From Sphingomonadales bacterium Ga0077557 (lineage in GTDB: Bacteria > Pseudomonadota > Alphaproteobacteria > Sphingomonadales > Sphingomonadaceae): a stretch of DNA of 64,000 nucleotides. A program made the position numbers and the translations under genes. Positions 60,727 through 64,000 of the stretch are shown one piece after another. The stretch's first letter is position 1. The number at the start of each line of letters is the position of its first letter. The notes beneath the pieces were generated by a model, which saw only the letters and a list, made by a program, of their open reading frames with translations, was not told where the DNA came from and did no database searches. The stretch is from NCBI GenBank assembly GCA_001464615.1, contig LNFI01000036.1, positions 27,072 through 91,071 on the forward strand, given 5' to 3'.

Positions 60727-60744
60727 CATGATCATGCGATCATG
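60727..60744. promoter_or_regulatory. Palindrome between SDR and pepN
   Basis: CATGATC (60727-60733) and GATCATG (60738-60744) form perfect 7-bp arms around ATGC. A further CATGATCAT occurs at the SDR start (60684-60692). It lies in the divergent promoter region; the reader is unknown. Confidence 0.4.
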
Positions 60745-60813
60745 GTCGTGTGGGCAAGGCCAGAGTGTGCGATTTCAGTGGCACACCCGCCCGACCAAGC
60801 CTATCTGGCGGTT

Positions 60814-63414
60814 ATGCTTGATGTAAATGCCGCGCTCGCTCAGCCCCATGTCACGCGCCGTGATGCCTATCGCGCGCCCGATTGGCTGGTGCCGCAGATC
60901 GATCTGGATTTTGATCTCGATCCTGCCGCAACCCGGGTTCGCGCCCGGCTCCAGGTGGTGCGCAATAACGCTGATGCCAGCGCGATCCGGCTCGATGGTG
61001 GCGGGCAGTCGCCGGTGTCGGTAACCGTTGATGGTGTGGCGCGGAGCGACTGGTCGATTGACGATGGCGCACTGATCATCCCGCTTGCTGGCGATGCGCA
61101 TCTGATCGAAACCGACGTCACGATTGCGCCCGAACGCAACACGCAGTTGATGGGGCTTTATGCCAGCGGCGGCCTTCTCTGTACCCAGTGCGAGGCCGAA
61201 GGATTTCGCCGGATCACCTTCTTCCCTGATCGGCCCGATGTGCTCAGCCGCTATTTTGTGCGGATGACGGCGGACAAGGAACGCTATCCCGTGTTGCTCG
61301 CCAATGGCGATCCGATCGACAGCGGCGATCTGCCCGACGGACGGCATTGGGCAGAATGGCGTGATCCCTTCCCCAAGCCGAGCTATTTGTTTGCGATGGT
61401 CGCAGGCGATCTTGTCGCCAATCGTGCCAGCTTCACCACGCGCAGCGGCCGGCAGGTCGCGCTTGGCATCTGGGTGCGCGCCAGCGATCTTGCCAAGACT
61501 GGCCATGCACTTGCCGCGCTGCAGACGGCGATGAAATGGGACGAGGATGTCTATGGTCGTGAATATGATCTTGACGTCTTCAACATCGTTGCGGTTGACG
61601 ATTTCAACTTTGGCGCGATGGAGAATAAGGGTCTCAACATCTTCAATTCACGCTATATTCTGGCCGATCCTGATACCGCGACGGACTATGATTTCGATGG
61701 CGTGTCGGCGGTGGTGGCGCATGAATATTTCCACAATTGGTCGGGCAACCGCGTTACCTGCCGCGATTGGTTCCAGCTGTCGCTGAAGGAAGGGTTCACG
61801 GTCTTTCGCGACCAGAGCTTTTCGGCGGATCAGGGGTCGGCTGCGGTCAAGCGGATTGAAGATGTCCGCGCGCTTCGGGCAGCGCAGTTTCCGGAGGATG
61901 CCGGGCCCCTCGCGCATCCTGTTCGGCCCGAAAGCTATATCGAAATCTCAAATTTCTACACCGCTACCATCTATAACAAGGGCGCCGAAGTCATCCGGAT
62001 GATGGCGACGATGCTGGGGGCAGAACGTTTCCGCGCGGGCACTGACCTGTATTTCGATCGCTTTGATGGGACCGCTGCGACTTGCGAAGATTTCGTCGCG
62101 TGCATGGAGGAAGGCGGCGCGGTTGATTTTGCGCAATTCCGCCACTGGTACAGCCAGGCCGGCACGCCGCGCGTGACAGCCACACTCAGGCATGATGCAG
62201 CGGCGGGCACGGCGCTGTTGAAACTTAGCCAGATGGTGCCGCCCACACCCGATCAATCGAGCAAACCCGCAATGGTGCTGCCGCTCAGGCTCAAGCTGTT
62301 CGGCAGCGATACCGGCCGGCCAATGGGCGACGAACAGCTGGTCCTGCTGGATAGCCCGAGCGCGGATATCATGTTCGACAAGGTTACCGAACCGCCGCTA
62401 TTGTCGATCAACCGGCAATTTTCGGCGCCTGTCATTGTCGAAACCAATCGCTCGCCCGCCGATCTGGCACGGCTATCAGCCTGTGATGACGATCCCTTTG
62501 CGCGCTATGAGGCGATGCAGCAGCTGATGCTCGACACGATTGTCGCCAGCGTTACCCATGGCCGCGGCGATCATGCCGCCGTTATCGCCGCGATTGCGGA
62601 AACGCTTGATGATCCGGCCCTGGACCCTGCTTTTGTCGCTGAAGCGGTGCTGTTGCCGGCTGACAGCTTCATTGGTGATCAACTGGCAGTGGTCGATCCA
62701 GAGGCAATCTTCCGGGGCCGTGATGCGCTACGCCGGGAAATCGGGCGGACGCTGGAGACCAAATGGCGCGCCGCTTATGCGCAAGCGGCGGCGCTGGGTC
62801 CGTTTGAATATTCGCCGGTCGCCAAGGGGCATCGGCGCCTGAAATCAGTGTCGCTTGGCTATATCGCTGCCAGCGGCGCAGGTGATGCGGACTCCATCGC
62901 CTTTGCGCAGTTCGAGGCGGCCGATAACATGACCGATCGCCAGGGCGCCTTGACCACTTTGGTCAATGGCCAGTCCAACACTCGAGTGGCCGCGCTCGAT
63001 ATCTTTTATAATCGCTATTCGGATAATCCGTTGGTGCTCGACAAATGGTTTTCGACCCAGGCGCTGGCGAGCCGCGAGGATACGCCGACAATCGTGTTCG
63101 ATCTGGCGCATCACCGCGATTTCACGCTGGCCAATCCCAATCGCGCGCGCGCGCTGGTCGGGGCGTTCAGCGTCAATCAGCGGGCGTTCCATGCCGCTGA
63201 TGGGCGCGGCTATCGCTTCGTTGCGGATCAGCTGATTGCGCTCGACAAGCTGAACCCGCAAACGGCGGCCAAGCTGGTGCCCCCGCTAGGCCGGTGGAAG
63301 CGGTTCAATCCCGAACGCGCGGCGCTGATGCGCGCAGAGCTTGAACGCATCCTGGCGGTGCCCGGCGTTTCGCGCGACATGTTCGAACAGGCATCGCGGA
63401 GTTTGACGGGCTAG
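60814..63414 (+). CDS. pepN: Aminopeptidase N (M1 family)
   Basis: An 866-residue cytoplasmic aminopeptidase. The exopeptidase motif GAMEN begins at Gly267 (GAMENKGLNIFNSRYILA, outline). The zinc site is HEYFHNWSGNR with His303, Glu304 and His307, and the third ligand is Glu326 in KEGFTVFRDQSF. Length matches the bacterial PepN type, with the C-terminal alpha-solenoid present to the end. It removes N-terminal residues in peptide turnover. The ATG at 60814 (MLDVNAALAQPHVTRRDAY) is preferred; the frame is open 24 codons upstream with an unlike sequence. Confidence 0.95.
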   Translation: MLDVNAALAQPHVTRRDAYRAPDWLVPQIDLDFDLDPAATRVRARLQVVRNNADASAIRLDGGGQSPVSVTVDGVARSDWSIDDGALIIPLAGDAHLIETDVTIAPERNTQLMGLYASGGLLCTQCEAEGFRRITFFPDRPDVLSRYFVRMTADKERYPVLLANGDPIDSGDLPDGRHWAEWRDPFPKPSYLFAMVAGDLVANRASFTTRSGRQVALGIWVRASDLAKTGHALAALQTAMKWDEDVYGREYDLDVFNIVAVDDFNFGAMENKGLNIFNSRYILADPDTATDYDFDGVSAVVAHEYFHNWSGNRVTCRDWFQLSLKEGFTVFRDQSFSADQGSAAVKRIEDVRALRAAQFPEDAGPLAHPVRPESYIEISNFYTATIYNKGAEVIRMMATMLGAERFRAGTDLYFDRFDGTAATCEDFVACMEEGGAVDFAQFRHWYSQAGTPRVTATLRHDAAAGTALLKLSQMVPPTPDQSSKPAMVLPLRLKLFGSDTGRPMGDEQLVLLDSPSADIMFDKVTEPPLLSINRQFSAPVIVETNRSPADLARLSACDDDPFARYEAMQQLMLDTIVASVTHGRGDHAAVIAAIAETLDDPALDPAFVAEAVLLPADSFIGDQLAVVDPEAIFRGRDALRREIGRTLETKWRAAYAQAAALGPFEYSPVAKGHRRLKSVSLGYIAASGAGDADSIAFAQFEAADNMTDRQGALTTLVNGQSNTRVAALDIFYNRYSDNPLVLDKWFSTQALASREDTPTIVFDLAHHRDFTLANPNRARALVGAFSVNQRAFHAADGRGYRFVADQLIALDKLNPQTAAKLVPPLGRWKRFNPERAALMRAELERILAVPGVSRDMFEQASRSLTG

Positions 63415-63440
63415 GGTGTGCCGGGGCATAAACCCGCGGC

Positions 63441-63758
63441 ATGGCTGCACAGTTTGAGATCCAACTCTTTACCAACCGGATGATCGTCCGCAATATCAGC
63501 ACTGGCCAAACGATCGTGCGCGTCGCCACCCAGCCCTTTTCCTCGACCCGGTTGCTGATCGGTGATCTTGATGCCGCAGAACAGCTGCTCGGCGGGATCA
63601 TCAAGGATATGGAAGGCTGGCGGCGTTTTCTGCGCAGCGCCGTGAAAGCAAGCTTTCAGCCGATGGAACAATGCGAAGGCGGGCTGTGCCCCGTCGAAGC
63701 GCAGATTTTGTGCGATCTGGGCGTGCGGATGGGGTTTACCGAGGTCGAGATTATCTGA
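63441..63758 (+). CDS. Small conserved-looking protein of unknown function
   Basis: A 105-residue soluble protein that I do not recognise. It starts MAAQFEIQLFTNRMIVRNISTG, a strand-turn-strand pattern, then RLLIGDLDAAEQLLGGIIKDMEGW suggests an amphipathic helix, and it closes with an acidic GVRMGFTEVEII. There is no signal peptide, membrane helix or metal motif; the only cysteines are in CEGGLCPVEAQILC. Codon use matches its neighbours and it follows pepN by 26 nt, so it is probably a real gene, possibly co-transcribed. Confidence 0.6.
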   Translation: MAAQFEIQLFTNRMIVRNISTGQTIVRVATQPFSSTRLLIGDLDAAEQLLGGIIKDMEGWRRFLRSAVKASFQPMEQCEGGLCPVEAQILCDLGVRMGFTEVEII

Positions 63759-64000
63759 CCGTTCAGGCTTTATCCGGCCGTCAGCCGGTGGAGAAAGGCC
63801 AAGGCAGCGATCACCAGCCGATTGCTACTGCGCTCCACGCCGCCATTTGTCGATCCGGGTGACGAAAGCTGGCGCAAAACGCCGGGCTTAAAGGGTGATG
63901 ACGTCGGATTGGAGCAACCGATCCTCCGTTCGCCCTCGTCTTAGCGGGATATCGTATGCTGGTCACTGCCGTGTAGGATGCGGTGCCGGGTTGGGGGTGG
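63759..64000. other. 3' intergenic region, window end
   Basis: No gene could be supported in the last 240 bp. A GC-rich inverted repeat CCGGC/GCCGG just after the unknown-protein stop (about 63776-63790), flanked by GGCTTT and AAAGGCC, may form a hairpin, but no T-tract follows. The region ends at the window edge, so a partial gene on either strand cannot be excluded. Confidence 0.35.

Overview
The window is a dense stretch (about 55 protein genes and one tRNA, few gaps) of an alphaproteobacterial chromosome. The best fit is the family Sphingomonadaceae. Reasons: high GC; a class I lysyl-tRNA synthetase; many TTG and GTG starts with 4-nt start/stop overlaps; a CarD regulator with the N-terminus usual in this group; a DUF177/UQCC-chaperone/BamE neighbourhood; and a TonB-dependent receptor beside a catabolic locus. 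No transposase, integrase, CRISPR array or prophage was seen, so the region reads as stable chromosome.

Layout. 0-9.8 kb is housekeeping: a Na+/H+ antiporter, LysRS, a GNAT acetyltransferase, an ArsR/SRPBCC pair, a DinG-like helicase, a SixA-type phosphatase, and DUF177 with a bc1-complex chaperone divergent from BamE. 9.9-26.1 kb is mostly envelope: an RcnB-like protein, PbpC with an alpha-2-macroglobulin, an NfrB-like glycosyltransferase with an NfrA-C-like barrel protein, TauE/SafE with TIGR02186, a HerA-like ATPase and an M23 endopeptidase. 26.3-41 kb carries a Suv3-like helicase, an S4 protein, a 7Fe ferredoxin, CarD, two DUF2807 proteins, DUF1489, MgtE, a cyclophilin, a LysR regulator, an MFS pump with an ABM monooxygenase, a PLD-type synthase, RpoZ, RlmE, Ppx/GppA and tRNA-Gln(CTG).

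The most interesting part is 41.0-55.5 kb. A five-gene minus-strand operon encodes an aldo/keto reductase, an SsuD-like flavin monooxygenase, an FMN reductase, a SorA-type sulfite dehydrogenase and its cytochrome c subunit. It is divergent from a Gfo/Idh/MocA oxidoreductase, which is followed by a TonB-dependent receptor. A few kilobases on, an MFS importer is divergent from a YeiH-type putative sulfate exporter, and a LacI-family regulator follows. Two almost identical 21-bp operator-like sites (19 of 21 positions) lie in the two divergent promoter regions. Together this reads as a regulon for oxidative desulfonation of a sulfosugar, most likely sulfoquinovose or its glycosides. The scheme is: outer-membrane uptake, inner-membrane import, possible NAD-dependent deglycosylation, FMN-dependent C-S cleavage, aldehyde reduction to glucose, sulfite oxidation to sulfate and anion export. 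The substrate is inferred, not shown.

Inserted in this locus are a TetR regulator with a saccharopine-dehydrogenase-like reductase, which have their own pair of operator-like palindromes, and an iron-sulfur PhrB-type photolyase. From 55.7 kb to the end come a bifunctional class A PBP, a threonine-aldolase-like enzyme, an EamA transporter, a YeeZ-like SDR, aminopeptidase N and a small unknown protein.
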